From NCBI GenBank assembly GCA_030248215.1, contig JASANG010002773.1:1-64000 (forward strand): a stretch of DNA of 64,000 nt, read 5' to 3'. This stretch comes from Enoplolaimus lenunculus. Lineage: Eukaryota; Nematoda; Enoplea; Enoplida; Thoracostomopsidae. A model generated the notes under the pieces. The model was not told where the DNA came from, ran no database searches, and was given only the letters and a program-made list of their open reading frames with translations. Within the stretch, counting starts at the first letter, position 1. Each line of letters begins with the position of its first letter. The position numbers and the translations under genes are program-made. This document shows positions 22,202 through 35,574 of the stretch, piece by piece.

Positions 22202-25200
22202 CTGTAATTTCGACAATGTTACAAATAAACACCCAGCCTCGTTCAACGATGAACTAAAACGTGTTTGTAAACAGGCTGGCGATGCCTATCACTCCCAAGA
22301 ATGCGATAGATAAAAATATATAATCTAAAATTGGTAGAGTCCCACGTCGACTTAAGTCACGCCTCTGCAACTGAACCAATAGTATCATTTATATATTTTT
22401 AATAAAATGAACTTTTAGCAAGTGCTCTCTAACAGTTTGATTAAGGGACCGTATTCTCAAATATGTGTAGCACCTACATTCAATTTAGTAATACAGCTTT
22501 TAAACAAGACAAATTCTAACGTTGTGGGTCTCAAATTTTGGTTTCAGTGTCAGCGAGAATCCATTACATTGGAATAACGTGCCAATCATGAAAAGTTCTC
22601 TGTTGAGTGGTTCAAAGTTTAAAAGACCTATCAATAACTAACGGGTGACAGGTGCTACAAACATTTCAGAATATCGACAAAGATGTCGATGCCAATAAAT
22701 TTTCGACGGTGCCGCCGAGAGATATATTTCATGTTCACAACAAATTTCTCGGAATTTTATGTCCAAAGAAAAGGCATTGTAATTTGTTTTGCGAACCGAC
22801 TCACGATTGATACTTATTCATTAAGTATGAGATCATTAAAATTCGACAGCTAAGATTGTGTCATGATATATTATATATCATTGAGTAGCCATACGGTAAT
22901 TCTAACTGATAATAAACTTAGCTGAGCTAAGGCCAAAATGAGTTGCTATAAAAAAGATCAGTTATCCAGACTATTATTTTTACTAAACCCATCGTGTTAT
23001 TTATTAAATTAAAATCTGCAAATCTTTACTTGCTAGATGCTAATTTGTAAGTGTCCAACTAAATTAAATAATCGGGAGAATGCATAGGCGGGCAAAAGTA
23101 ACGACGGACCCGGAAATTGCTGGCGTAGTGGCACGTGGTATATATAATATATACAATATATATACGGAAACGGAGCGTGATCAAAATAACGGAAACGGAA
23201 AACGGATATTGAAGGTAAACAATTGAGGCGTGTATGTATTCACCGGTCTTTCAAAGATTTCACAGAAAAAATGGCGGATGCATCGAAATTTTTAAGATTT
23301 TGGATGAATTGATGTTAAATAATTTTTGAACGTAAAAATAACGTAATTTCCGTTATTCCTATAACGAAAACGAAACGGAACCGGACACCGATTTTTAGCC
23401 GTAACGGACAGATAGATATCTGGTTACGCCCTAATACAAAGTTGCGGTTTTAGTCGAAGTTAGAATGCCATAGCTTGGGTATCCCCTTTAGATTCACCAG
23501 CGCGCAGGACTATTATAAATACAAAAAATTCATGTTGTTTAAAATTTATAAATTTTAGTTCCTTGTCAGCATTAAAGAAACCATTCGGAGTCTCTATATA
23601 AACCGATGTTTCGCTAAATGAAATTAATCAAAACAGAATATTTGGCCGTGGCACCTGAGACATTTCGGTTTTGGATTTTGAAGAAAAGACTTTAGATTAA
23701 GTTCATATGTGACGAGCTGTTTACTGTTTAATCTTAACAAAAGAATTTAATAAAAATTGAATTTAATTATAAAGCGGATATAAATAGTTATAACTTGACA
23801 CATGAGACCAAATGCGCATTTAAGGTTGTTTTTCCCTCATGCGGCTCTAAACTTTAGGCTTGCAAATTTACCAGAGCGTTTAGTTTAACGAATTTTCGGC
23901 AGAGTTTTTGTTAAGTATTTGTTAAAGGGCGCCAGCAAATAATAAAAAACCAAGATATCGCCTTTGTTGTCATCAGCGAAATTGCAGTATGGATTTACGC
24001 AATAAAAACCATACGGATTGCGGCTTCCAGAATCAAATACACCTTCGGCAGCCAGCATTAGTTACGTTTGCGGTTCAGGTTATTCGGGCAAGATCGGGAG
24101 TGAAATTTTTTGTGCGCTTTTAAAATTTCTTTTGCCATAGGTGGTTTATTTGTTTGACTGTTTCTCATTTTTAACTGCAAAGATTTGTAAAGGTCAACAT
24201 ATCGAACTTTTGACAGTCCTTCAAAAGTTACAACTTTGAATTTCATTTTAAACACCTATATTGATTCTCTTCCGGTTCCGGCTTCGGTAAGTTTCACCGA
24301 CATTTTGTTTCAGTTCATGTATTTTTGAGCTTCGGTTGCACACTTGCGATAGCTCACAATCTTATATCGAGTACTAAAGTCGATCAAATATGTGCAAGCG
24401 TAGTAAAAATAACAAATTGATTTTTCAATTTGTTTTTACAGTTCGAGCTATTTTACATTCTAAACAAACTTTGGCGGTTTTTCACAATTCTGCAAATCTT
24501 CGAAATGTAACCAAAAAACGTGCGAGAAATGATGTATAACGTATTAAGATCTTCCAGAAAAATTTCGGTTCCAAGAAGTTTCTTTAACATCAAAACTTGC
24601 AATTTTTCAACAACTCAAATTTGGGTGTGGGATGAGCCGAAAATATCTTGAGAAACGGAAATGTGTAGAAAAATTCAAAACGGCGGTTGACCTGTAACGG
24701 AAAAGTCCACGTTTCGCTGGTACTGTGCTGCTCAAATAAATAAATAAATAAATAAATAATATCCAGATATCCGGTGCCCATCTATAGTGTATATATAGAT
24801 ATATATACATACATATATATATCTGAAACATTGCAGTCTGTGTATATCATAATTTCGTCGATTAGACCAACTCTAATTAACTGATCTCAGTTTTTTAAAA
24901 TATTGAAACACTTTTCAATATAAATTAAAAAAATTAGAATATCATGGCGGTGATTGTCTTGAAACATTATATATTACATTAAATTGTACGCACTAATATC
25001 TTAGCGCAAAATCATTGCTTCTGAAGCAATACCAAAAAATTATTCGACCTGTTCAATATGAAATACTCCTGCTGCCACTTTAAGAGTATTAGAATTTAAA
25101 ACCGTAGTTCTGGCAAATTTGACGAGTGGAAAATAAACAAAAATTTAAAGCGGATTCTGAAGAAAACTACAATTTAATAGCATTAAATGTTTGGCACATT

Positions 25201-25773
25201 AAAATTGAATACCTGATTCGAGAATAATTTGAAGAAATAATAAATACAGTCAATTCTTCTACGAAGTTTATACTTTGGCTGCTCCTACTGGTTTAATTTA
25301 ATCAAACGAGACTGTGATTTTAATAATTCGCAAATCTGGTACATTTAACGCTACGTTTTGACGTTTGAATTAACCAATGGCAAGCGGTTCCAGTAATTAA
25401 ACCAATGGAGAAATCATTTTCGGAAAACCAAGCATAGGGCGTTTGTTTAATCTAATATGAAACTTGAAGCATTAAGTGCTGAACATGAAAATTTTCTTAA
25501 AACGTTTTCTACTTGAAGTAAAAGCTCTTTAACTATTATCTCATTTTTGCGCTGCAGGTATTAATTGAATTGTGTACACAAAATGTTAAGAGACTTTTAT
25601 CTTGGCTTATTATTTGTTTTCAACTTAAATTAATATAATTCTAAAGTTTAGCGAATTAATCAGCACAACTCAAAACTTGTAGTTTCTTCGCAAATTTCAA
25701 AATATAAGTTTTCATTTAGAAACTAATTGGAAGCTATATGCGGAGCGGAAAGTTCGCAAAAAATATTCAATAT
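22202..25773. other. Gene-free stretch with MITE remnants
   Basis: 23090-23425 is a repeat (family Q) with AACGGAAACGGA blocks and ends near GGTTACGCCCTAA; a fragment recurs at 56535-56640. 24240-24330 carries the TTCCGGTTCCGGCTTCGG motif shared with 37120-37990 (family R). A (TAAA)n run lies at 24736-24762, followed by a TATATATA patch. The 65-codon minus frame at 24058-24255 is Lys-rich and next to family R; I do not support it as a gene. Confidence 0.5.
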
Positions 25774-25887
25774 TCAGACACCGTTATACACTCTTTCAAC
25801 ACGAGTATAAACACGTGAACCATCTGTTTCACCTTCTTGTAAATGGAGTTTGAATTGGTGAACAAATTCTTGTCCAAGCTCACGAAC
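25774..25887 (-). CDS. Candidate terminal exon, unknown protein
   Basis: Minus-strand acceptor TTTGATAG is followed in phase 0 by 37 codons and TGA. The peptide begins VRELGQEFVHQFKLHLQEGE, continues with TDGSRVYTRV and ends ERVYNGV. Its charge balance, codon variety and clean acceptor make a true coding exon likely. I do not recognise the family. No companion exon was found upstream on the minus strand as far as 28 kb, but short exons could be missed. Confidence 0.5.
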   Translation of the reverse strand, partial: VRELGQEFVHQFKLHLQEGETDGSRVYTRVERVYNGV

Positions 25888-26059
25888 CTATCAAATCAGA
25901 CAAAAAACAAGAATGCAATTTCTCGAAATTCAGATTTTTAGGTGTAATCTATATTAGCATTGCAAATCTTGCAATTGCAACCACGATAACTAGCATTGCG
26001 ATACCACATTGTTTATTCAAATTGTTTACCCTAAGCTTCAAACCAACGTACCACGGCTC

Positions 26060-26243
26060 ATATATAAAGATCAGGGACGGAACGTTTTTCTGCGGGACTA
26101 CAATACAAAAAGTTAAAGCTTTAGACTAATTTTTTTGTCTTGCCTTAAGTTTATACTTAGGTATACGCCCATTCTTACCCTTAGACGCTGCCTTAGGAAT
26201 ATGCTTATGCAACACACTGTTTACCGCCCTGTTCTATACATTG
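26060..26243. mobile_element. Diverged MITE family D1 copy
   Basis: The right end CCCTGTTCTATACATTGG and the left AGATCAGGGACGGAACG match family D1 ends. The hexamer runs inside have decayed (TTAAGTTTATACTTAGG). Older than the copies at 20885 and 53803. Confidence 0.7.
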
Positions 26244-26726
26244 GTCGCACAACTAACAGGAGCGTAGCCGAGATTTCTGTACCTGCAGGGTACAGCCTCA
26301 TATAAAACAGTTCTTTGACTTGTAGGATACAGAAGATGACTCTAACATTTGTAAGAAGTGCTTTTTCATTGTCCGTTTGGAATATACGAGGATAATATCC
26401 GTTCTATCTCTACTCTTTTATACGCCGCTGTTCACTAATGCAACACTAATACGACTTGATTTCAGCTTCACAACCCACAATTATCATAGAATTGCCATCA
26501 AGCAGCTATTGTTTTTACGTAGCTTGATTTAACGCTGCGTCATGTTTTGCTAACCAATAAAATGAGTCGTCGTTAAGGAGTGCTTTGACAAGACTGACTT
26601 AAATAATTTTCATTTTTTCACAATCTGCATAATTTTTGTTGACAAAACCACGTATAATTATGAACCCGCGCGTTACAATTGGTCGTTGAGATAAAATGCA
26701 CTAGGCTAGCTACTGCCAGAAGAAAT

Positions 26727-26993
26727 TTAACCGTTTCTCACAAGAATATTTTCTATTTCCCCTGAGACCTACTTTTATGCTAGCATTCGAACTTGGGTGA
26801 CTGGCGTGGGAGGCGTATACCATCACCACTCAGCTATAGGCGATTGACGCTCGAGCCCGAGGGGGCTGTCACGTCTTGTGGTGATTTAGTACTATGTATA
26901 CGTGTTGCAATTGTTAAACACAGTGCGATATTAATTAACGTATATACACTGCGCTTAGTTGCCTATAGGCAACTCAATGTGAGAAGGGGTTAA
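26727..26993 (-). mobile_element. TTAA-bounded TIR element with tRNA-like core, copy 3
   Basis: Perfect TTAA at both ends (26727-26730 and 26990-26993) with TIRs TTAACCCCTTCTCACA and TTAACCGTTTCTCACA. On the minus strand the core has AGCTGAGTGGTGATGG and, 40 bp on, AGTTCGAATGC, giving A-box and B-box spacing. This is the best preserved copy structurally. Confidence 0.8.
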
Positions 26994-29384
26994 ATTTTTG
27001 CACTGAAATTTAGTAAACAAAAATATGAATGTCGTTCCGTTCGTTTTACTAGTACTAGTGTGATTATTTTTCCTGCTCTAGTCTATCACGATGCACTTTA
27101 TAATTGCTACAAATCAGAGCTACACGCTACCCGCGGGTAAACGCGGGCCGGATAAGACTATTTTGATATGGGTATATCTGCAACTAACGAATTTCAAACT
27201 GCGAGTAAAAATTTAATCTTTACTCACCTAAAATTTTCATACGGAATGGCAAACAGCAATTCAAAGTACATGGCTAGTATACCTCAAAATGAAAACCGGT
27301 TGCTAAGATTATCGGTTTAGAACGGATGCTTTACCGAAGTTATAATCTATGCCCTAGTTTCTTATTACGGCAGCTATCTCATTCATACTATGTCACATAC
27401 ATGTCAAAGCAAATCCACTTACAACTCAGATATAAATGTATGCATTTATTGGTTTTTTGAGGCCGCTCACATTGTTGTAAGAATAAGTCTTTCGCACAAT
27501 AAGCACGCCTAGCGCGACACTATATTTGCAATTTCAACGGGCGCTTGACAACGCAGATGTTGATATCAGAATACTCTTTGAGTTCAACAAGAGCAATTTA
27601 ACACTTAGAGATCATTGTTAGCGAAAAATTACGCTTCCTAAAAGTCTGTTAATCAATCTAAAGCATAATCCTAAACGTAATCCTAAGCCTAAGCCTAACA
27701 AACCTAAGCATAGTAATGGCTAACGAAAGTCGAGTCAATGAAATTTTGGATTAGAAGAAGTCCGACGTGTTGCCGGGCTCATGCGACGAATTGTCATGAT
27801 ACCTCTGCTGACATATATACATCTATAATATTCAATTACAACTAATGGATAAAGCAACTATTCAGTTATTACAATATATATCAGAGGCGGATCTACATTT
27901 ATCTAAAACAATGGTACCACAAGAAATAATACTAACAAAATTCACGACCGGAGCGCGCGCAGAAATTGAACGCCGTTACTACTCAATGTTAATGAACTTT
28001 CTTGGTTTTGATTCGATTTGGACGGATGGAGAAGAGGTGGTCCCCTTTCGCTTGAAGCCTCCAGTGATAAATTCATCACGCTCTCACGCATGTATACAAT
28101 TAGTATTAATGACACCCAACGCCAAAAAAGTAACATTTATCTTGATTGGTTGATTTTTTTGTACTCATGGCTCATGCTGTTTTTGGATGTTCACATTTTA
28201 TAGCAACGCAGATGGATTGATTGTAAATATTTGCTTGATTTAATAATAGAATATTAACTAAATGATATTGTCTGCGGCTAAAATATGAACACCTACACTT
28301 TAAATTGGCAAGCGCTGCTTAAAACCCTATTCGCACGTGCGCAAATGTTTGCACCAAAAATTTGCACGCGCAAGTTTGGTCACAAAGTAGCTTTGAAGTT
28401 CTTGCAGCTGCAAATTATTCACTGGAATTCATGCTATTTATTTTAAGTCGAACCAGTGAACGCAGTTGCAAGTCGCTTGAATTTTTGCACCTGCAGTTTG
28501 ACTGGTCTATCCGAATGTTCCTTTGAAAATGTTGGCAGCTGCAAGTATTTTGTGCAAGTAGCAACTACGAGTTCTCGCTGCAAAAACATACACGTGTGAA
28601 TCGGTCTTAATACCGTAACTAAAACAATTGATTTAAAATTATATTTATAAGAAGAGTGTTGCTTACAAAGAGACATCCAATTTGCGTATGGCTAGGTGTA
28701 TTTTGCTCAAAAAGAATTTAGGCTATAATCGCGGTTACTGAAAAGTGACGTTTCACAGTTCAATAATACACAGCTTTCACGGCTGTTATGAACTCCGTTT
28801 CAAACGCGTTTAGAAACTGACAAATTTTGGCATAACTTACAATCAAGGTTACGCGTAGGCTTATGCTTCCACTTAATAAGGTTTACACGTAGGTTTAAGC
28901 CTATGTTTAGGCTTGGACAAGAACTTAGGCATAGGTTTAGGTAGAATTAGCCAATAAGATAGGCTTAAGCTTGTGGTGTAAATGTACAAGCATTGTGATG
29001 GCGTTTCTGTGTAAGCTATACAAGCGTATTTTACGCGTCAACGTTATTCTCGTAAAACATCACCTTAGGCATTCACTTGATTTTCTCTCAGATGATCGGT
29101 GACAAAATCATGTATGGTGAGTGTTTCAGCTTTATATAAAATACAAATTAAGATGTGAAATTGTTTTAAAGCACAACAAATAGGGATCGAGCAAACCGCA
29201 GAGTACAAACCGAAACTATTCAACTAAACGTTAATAAATTTTTGGTTTAGGCTTTTCAAATCTGAATAGCACTCAATTTCACCTGTTCGCAAACAAATGT
29301 TCAAAACAACCGAATATAAACAATCATTTTTGGTAACTAAAAAGTTAGGCACAGAAAGAAATCATGCGACTGTGGGTTCTGTCA
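26994..29384. other. Gene-free stretch with hexamer remnants
   Basis: 27640-27730 holds CCTAAGCCTAAGCCTAA; 28825-28980 holds a decayed GTAGGCTTATGC/TTTAGGC region whose start (GGTTACGCGTAGG) recurs near 56935. The 102-codon plus frame at 27845-28153 overlaps a MITE-like end (CAGAGGCGGATCTAC) and is not supported as a gene. Confidence 0.5.
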
Positions 29385-29580
29385 CTTCGCCCAAAAGTTT
29401 TCGAAAAGGATCAATTTGTGGCTGCGCCACACCCATATTATATTTCAAACTAAAAACTAAAACCTAAATTAATTCCAAATCCTGAAACCACACCATAACA
29501 GAGGCCCTGGTTCCACCTAGTGTCTCTTAGAACTTAGATTTAGGCTTAGGCGTTGCTAAACGGCGTAAAACTTATAATTT
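29385..29580 (-). repeat. Dispersed repeat family A, copy 3
   Basis: Reverse-orientation match to 1-290 and 32466-32752, including the terminal hairpin TGTGGCTGCGCCACA and the GCCTAAGCCTAAAT-type block. Confidence 0.65.
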
Positions 29581-32465
29581 CTTATCCGTGACAAATTGTT
29601 CAAAATATATGGGAACTAGAATAGCCAGGCTCCAAATTCATTATTGAATTTTTTAGCATACCTTCAGCGGCAACTTTTCTGTTTTACTTTTGCATTAGTT
29701 AGTTTTGCGGATATTGCACACGGTGATTGGGGAGTCTTAGACTTAGGGAGATTTTAGTTGACATCGGTCACGGAAGCTCGATGTCAGCGGTCTTCGGAGC
29801 ATTGCAATTTTTAAAATTAAGTTCAAGACTCAGTGGCTTTGCATGGCAGCTTTTTTCACTATTATATATCGCGGACACCGTTAGAAATTCCTGCAATTGC
29901 AACTGCCCTGTATACAGCGTGTCTGGCAGTGCTTTCAAAATAAGTTAAGCCACGAAAAGGTTCATACAAATTAATCCTTTAATCTTTCGCCCATTACATG
30001 CTTCATTTTCAATATTTTATAATTAATATTATTTCTTAAATCGGCTTTTTGTGTAACGGATTTCACGCCTTGCACTCAGTTTCACTAACGCCTTACTACA
30101 TTAACCTTGCAGGCATAAACTACCCAACAAGTCCAAAGATTACAAATTTAGCTGAAAAGTGTTGTTGGCTACGAACTCTTTCGTTGCTTGTTTTGCTTTT
30201 GTTGTAAGTCTTAAATTCCCAGACATTTGGCGGCCACAAGAATCCGCTGACCAATTTCCTTGTGCTGGGCTCCATGAAAAATGTGATTGGCTTCTCGCTT
30301 GCTTCACTCTCAAGCTCTTTCGCTATGCAAATAGTATGTCATCCTCTCATTTTAAAAATTACTGGCTGCGCTACTGATCCCACAAATCTGCGACATTAAA
30401 AATACCACTGAACCTCATGTTATTTTCATGAAAAGCTGTTCCCGATGGCTAAGGGTACGGGTGCCCCCCTCTTACGCACTGTATATCACCGCCCCTGGCT
30501 GTTGTTGTTTGCGGATACTAAATTTGCCTAGTCCAAAAATTTAATGACCATATTAAACAGGACTAGAGCACCATTTTTAAAAAGTTACAAAGGTAACCAA
30601 CCAATGAAAAATGTAGATTCTCATCTGATACAAATTTCCATCTTGGGCTGCCCAGCATGTAATTCTGCTTTGGATTTGCCAAATTCGGAATCTGACTGCA
30701 CTACGGCGTGGAATACGACATATAACTGTGGGATGCCCGTATCCTGGCGAACTTTGATTTTTAAGCAAAGTCTATGAAACACCACAGTACACCATCGTGG
30801 CATTTGTACATTTTGTGTGCCAGTTTATCATAAGCCTAATCTTAAGACTAAGCCCAATTCTCGTCAGGGGTCGCGGACAGTGCCGTGAAGTGGAGCTGGC
30901 CATGTAACAAATGGTCATGTGACAAACCTGTAGCGGTGGCGGCTCGAAAAATTTCTGACAAAAGGATGTTTACGGAATTTTTAAAAATGCACCACTGAAT
31001 GCCGCTAACCGTTTGTTATATTAAGTTTTGTGAAAATGTGGTGCTAAAGGTGCCGCTAAGCATTCGGGACATAAGGAGATGAAATTTTGTAGAAACCATA
31101 AAAATAGTACCAAAACACGGCATGAAGGGCATTAGCATGTATGAACGTTTTGTGACCGCCCAGTATCAGACGCTCATTTTGTGAATTATGCCTGACGCAT
31201 AGTAGTCAAATCCAAAATTAGTAAGTAACACTTAGGAATTTTTCAATAAAACTTTTTATACAAAAATAGAATTTTAAGAAAAACCTCGAAGGCATAACGA
31301 GCGAGATCCCAAACGTAATTTTGAACTAAAACATTTAGCAAAATTTCCAGCCCGTAGTCAGAGGAGGACCAGGACGAAGGGCTCAATCCCTTCCTGAAAA
31401 TTTTTGGTTCTCCTAGAAAAGTTTCAAACTTGTTTGTAAACCTTTGCAAATTTTTGCATGCTAATCCCAAAAATTTTCCAGCCCCTTTAGCAAATTAAGC
31501 TGGCTATGGGCTTACAAAAGTTGCACGGGTGCATGAGAGCATCGCTTTCTTGCTGTGCAAGTGAATAAAGAACGAGCACACGTACAAGTGTGGAATGAGC
31601 ACAATAGCACGAGTTCTGCACGAGTTCTTGAGTCACGTGCACAGCATGACAGCGATGTCCGAGTGCACCGCACGCTTGAAGCAATTTTTTGGGGCCCCAA
31701 GGGAGGATCGTGAGACCTTAAACCAAATTCTTCAAATATCCAAATTCGGGTGTGGAATAAGCAGTGCAGGTTATGAGAAGCTCAAATGTGCAGTAATTAT
31801 CAAAATCCAACCATCTTTTGACGAACGTCGGCTGGAAGGGATAACCAAAATCACCCAAAAAATGGGCATGCGCCCCGCCCCATATGTTCTTCATATCACC
31901 ACCACTGGCTCTAACTCCGCTAGAATTACACCCAAGTTTCTCAAAAGCCATGCAATCTTAACCCCGTTAGAATTACACCAAATTCTTGCCAAACTAAACC
32001 TGTTAGTATGGCTTTCCCCGGTAAATAGTAAAACTAACTTTGTTAGAATCATTAAAGTTTTCTCCTAAAACTCCTAATTTTTCCAAATTTCCGTTATCTT
32101 ATAAGCCCCAATATCAAAAATACTGTTATTCGCGCTGTGCGCAACCCAAAACAACACAATCCCTGGTTTCCTTCACACGTCCACGTCCATGGCAATCTTA
32201 AGATTTTAATAACTCCGTGTATTAACCGAAGAAATTCAAGTTCCGCAAAATTCCACTCGAACTCCACAACAATAATGCAAATTGTAAGCGGAACAAATCT
32301 GATACTCATTCCGGTCCTGACTACCGTTTAAGTATCTCGACCTATTTTGGGTACTTCGACCGAGCTCCAGGACTAGAGTCGGTCTAGTTTCCCACATTAG
32401 GTCCCAATACCCAGAAACAACAACAACAGTAACATACAATAACAATATTAGGTACTGACACCATG
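29581..32465. other. Gene-free stretch with repeat pieces
   Basis: 31725-31830 is a family G half-element (TTCAAATATCCAAATTCGGG). 31690-31990 contains repeated TAGAATTACACC blocks. A 157-codon plus frame at 31595-32068 runs across these repeats and is therefore not supported. Nothing else is recognised. Confidence 0.45.
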
Positions 32466-32752
32466 CTGAGTTAGCCCTAGCTAAGTCGTTATTTGCAGAT
32501 AAAGCCAGTAATAACATAAAATTTTATTCAATGGAGACGCAGGGCCCAGGCAAGATGTACATTGTGGTACAGCCGCCATAACCTCAATTTTATACTTTTT
32601 ACGCCTTTAAACAACGCCTAAGCCTCACTTAACTACTAAGAGAGACTAAGTGGAGCCTCGGACTACCATAAGGTGTGGTTTAAGGTTTGGCTGTAGTTTT
32701 ATGTTTTAATTTTTAGTTTGAAATATCATTGAGAGTGGTACAACCACCTACA
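32466..32752 (+). repeat. Dispersed repeat family A, copy 2
   Basis: Same direction as copy 1 with the same block order, from CCTAGCTAAGTCGTTA to GTGGTACAACCACCTACATG. Confidence 0.7.
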
Positions 32753-33443
32753 TGTACTCTGGTTTGCTAATTCGGTTCTTCATTCTGAAAACATTGTATT
32801 GCCAACAATGTAACCTTCAAGAAATTGAGGGCTTTGTGTTGTAATCTTTAAGTCAGTCAATTTTTAGGTGACCGTCATGAAAATTTGCACGATGAATTAT
32901 CGCTTCAAAGTAAATAAATGTTTCAAATCTTGTTAGACTAATTGAATTTAATCAAAAGTAGTTACTTTGCTACTTAAATTTGTAGATTTACGCTCCTCTC
33001 GAAAATGACAGTTGCTTTGGGTTTGCAAATTACAAACCGAGCATGCACACGTCTTGAGTCAAATTTATAGAACAAAACTGTGTTTATCGTTTCAGATATG
33101 GGCAGGAATATTACTTAGGTTAATTATGATACTTCCTGGCGAAGACGAACACCTACACTGATTCGCCAGTAAATTTCGTTACCAATTTATCAGAGGGAAC
33201 AAACAGAAATTACTTAAAAGTAAAAATTTACCAGATACTGATGTCAAAAACACAGTATGTGGAAATTTTGGCTGGTCTCTTATTAAAGTTGACAATATCT
33301 TTGTGTCTACAAGGCAAGCTTCATTTCAAATACTTTGAATGCTAAAATAACGTTAACTTGGATGACTAGGTTTTGGTAAAACATGGTCGTAATTAATCGC
33401 TGCTACGATCATTCTGAGCTTTGAATTGCTCAAATACATTCAG
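32753..33443. other. Gene-free stretch
   Basis: Unique AT-rich DNA; no feature recognised. Confidence 0.45.
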
Positions 33444-33542
33444 AACTTAAACTTTATACCGGATTTCAAACCACCAAATAGTGAAGAAAAACAACACGTT
33501 CGTATGAAAATCGCAATCCCGATCGCACCTCGAGTGGACTCA
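33444..33542 (+). CDS. Candidate internal exon, unknown protein
   Basis: The acceptor CATTCAG at 33437-33443 and donor CA|GTATGT at 33543 enclose exactly 33 codons, phase 0 at both sides. The peptide contains NLNFIPDFKPPNSEEKQHVR and MKIAIPIAPRVDS. The composition is protein-like and the splice sites are good. No family was recognised and neighbouring exons were not identified. Confidence 0.4.
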
Positions 33543-34406
33543 GTATGTATACATTGTAGAGTTTGCGAACAGTACTACAGTTTTGTATCTATTTATCTAC
33601 TGGGTTATTGATGTACAAAGACCCACAGACGACAGGTAAACAATCCTGAAATGTGCCAATTAATCAGCACCGATAATAACTGGTAGTTTTCAAGAGATTT
33701 ATAGCCTATTGCTTTTTACCGGTATCCGGTTTCAAACGTAAAACAAATAATCCATCAGATTCGAAGCAGCCTTAAGTTAAAAATTATCTGAGGTTGAGAG
33801 ACGATAGCATTGTGGGCAATGAGCTAAGATGAAGCATTTTGTAATTAATATAGCGAATTCAATAACTGTGCAATGTTTAGAAAGCGTGAAATGTTCGTTA
33901 CATTTATTTGCTTTGCTTGCATACAGGATTAATATGTGACGAAAAAATAAATAGCGATAATAGGTCAGTAATTGCGGGGCACGTGAGGGTTAACGCCTTA
34001 CGGATATATCCCACCCCCCTATACGTGTGGCACGAAATTCAGCAGCCTAAACAAAGTTTTTCTGCCAAATATCAAATTGTTTGCATTTCTAAACTATACA
34101 TTCCTGATTGATGGCCTGTGCGATAACAATTCGAACACCAGAATTCATCAACAATACACTAAAATCAAGCTGAATTAGATACAGTTCATACAACAGCAGT
34201 GAATGTAGCAATATGTATGATTGCAGTACAAATTCAACACACCAGCTGTTACATAACGGTAGTTAATAATTTTATAATGCATATAATCTATGATTATGAA
34301 ACGAATTGTTCGTTATAAACACTTTTACCGTTAAGTTGTTCACTGGACAGTCAAATAAATAATGGAAACTATTTCTGTTTGATTCGATATTTCAAAGATA
34401 GGCAGT
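33543..34406. other. Gene-free stretch
   Basis: No feature recognised. Confidence 0.45.
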
Positions 34407-34755
34407 TATTGGGTGGGTTTCCAAAATGTTACTTAAGTATTTGCTTAATTTATACTGAAGTAATTACTTAAGTGACTGACTTAAGTAAAAATTTTGTCAG
34501 CAAATACAAATATACGCCAGATGTGAGAAACGATCATAACAAAAAAGGCTATAGTTTTGCTTTATATTAACGAGGTATCATGAGTAAATTTGAATTAGTC
34601 CAAGGCTAATAAACACCAAACTGCTAGTCTGTAATATATCACATTTCGTCAGTTTAAGTACACTTTTCAAAACGACAAAATGGCCATGTAAATCGCTTAG
34701 CACATACTTAAGTACTAAGTCATACTTAAGTAGGGTTTCAGAAACCAAGCCATTG
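34407..34755. mobile_element. CTTAAGTA-rich foldback MITE family E, copy 2
   Basis: Ends ATTGGGTGGGTTTCC and GGGTTTCAGAAACCAAGCCA, with internal TTACTTAAGTATT and ACTTAAGTAGG motifs in inverted positions. Confidence 0.8.
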
Positions 34756-35574
34756 AGTAGTTCTATACTGTATAAAATACTAAATATATCACAAAATTTA
34801 GCAGTGACGTATTTAGGACCGCGGTGATAAACAAACGAATCACAATTTCACGTCAACTGAGGTATCCGACCAACCATCGCCCCAAACCCGGCAAACGAGA
34901 TAACATCAAATTAAAAACTTATTAAAATCGGTCAAAATCTGTTTAATTAAAACTTTCTGCAAGTTAAATGGCGCTTGCTAAACTTTATCCAGAATAGGAA
35001 AACGCCACGCAAGCGAAACGATCGAAGATCGAACACAAGTTTTGTTGAAGAATTAATCGTAGAAACTTTTAATTTGAAGTTTAACAATATTGTTAAACTT
35101 CTAAACGCTCTAAACATTGAATCCGTTGAAGTAGGCAGATTATAATGAACTACATTAATAATTAAGCTATTATTTCAAGTTCAGGTCCTCGATATACGAC
35201 GGCGGAAACGACAGGTCCCGGTCAATTTTTATCGGGCCTTAATGTAACATTTTCAGATTTATCGCGTCTACTGTGGGCTTAGTGGCCTGCGGTAGGCGTA
35301 GCAACTGTCCCTTAGGGTATGTTGCATAAAATAATTATATTTTTCAAATTATCAGTAATAAAATAAAAAATAATGCCGCGTTTTGCTCATGGTTGACATT
35401 GACACAGAGGTAATTAATTACAAATGACGTGTTTTTTTCGCGTTCTCAATCGAGATAATACTGTATTACGAGGCGCCTGTGTAAAAATGTTCATTACCCG
35501 GTTAACCCAAACGAAAAATTTCGAAATGTATCGCGTTTGAAACGGAAACTTTCTAAATTGAACTGCTGAAATAA
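34756..35574. other. Gene-free stretch
   Basis: No feature recognised. Confidence 0.45.

Noticed and set aside
27845-28153. 102-codon plus-strand frame with protein-like start
   Set aside because: Overlaps a transposon-end-like sequence (CAGAGGCGGATCTAC) and has no splice or promoter support.
31595-32068. 157-codon plus-strand frame
   Set aside because: Crosses family G and other repeat blocks, so the frame is accidental.
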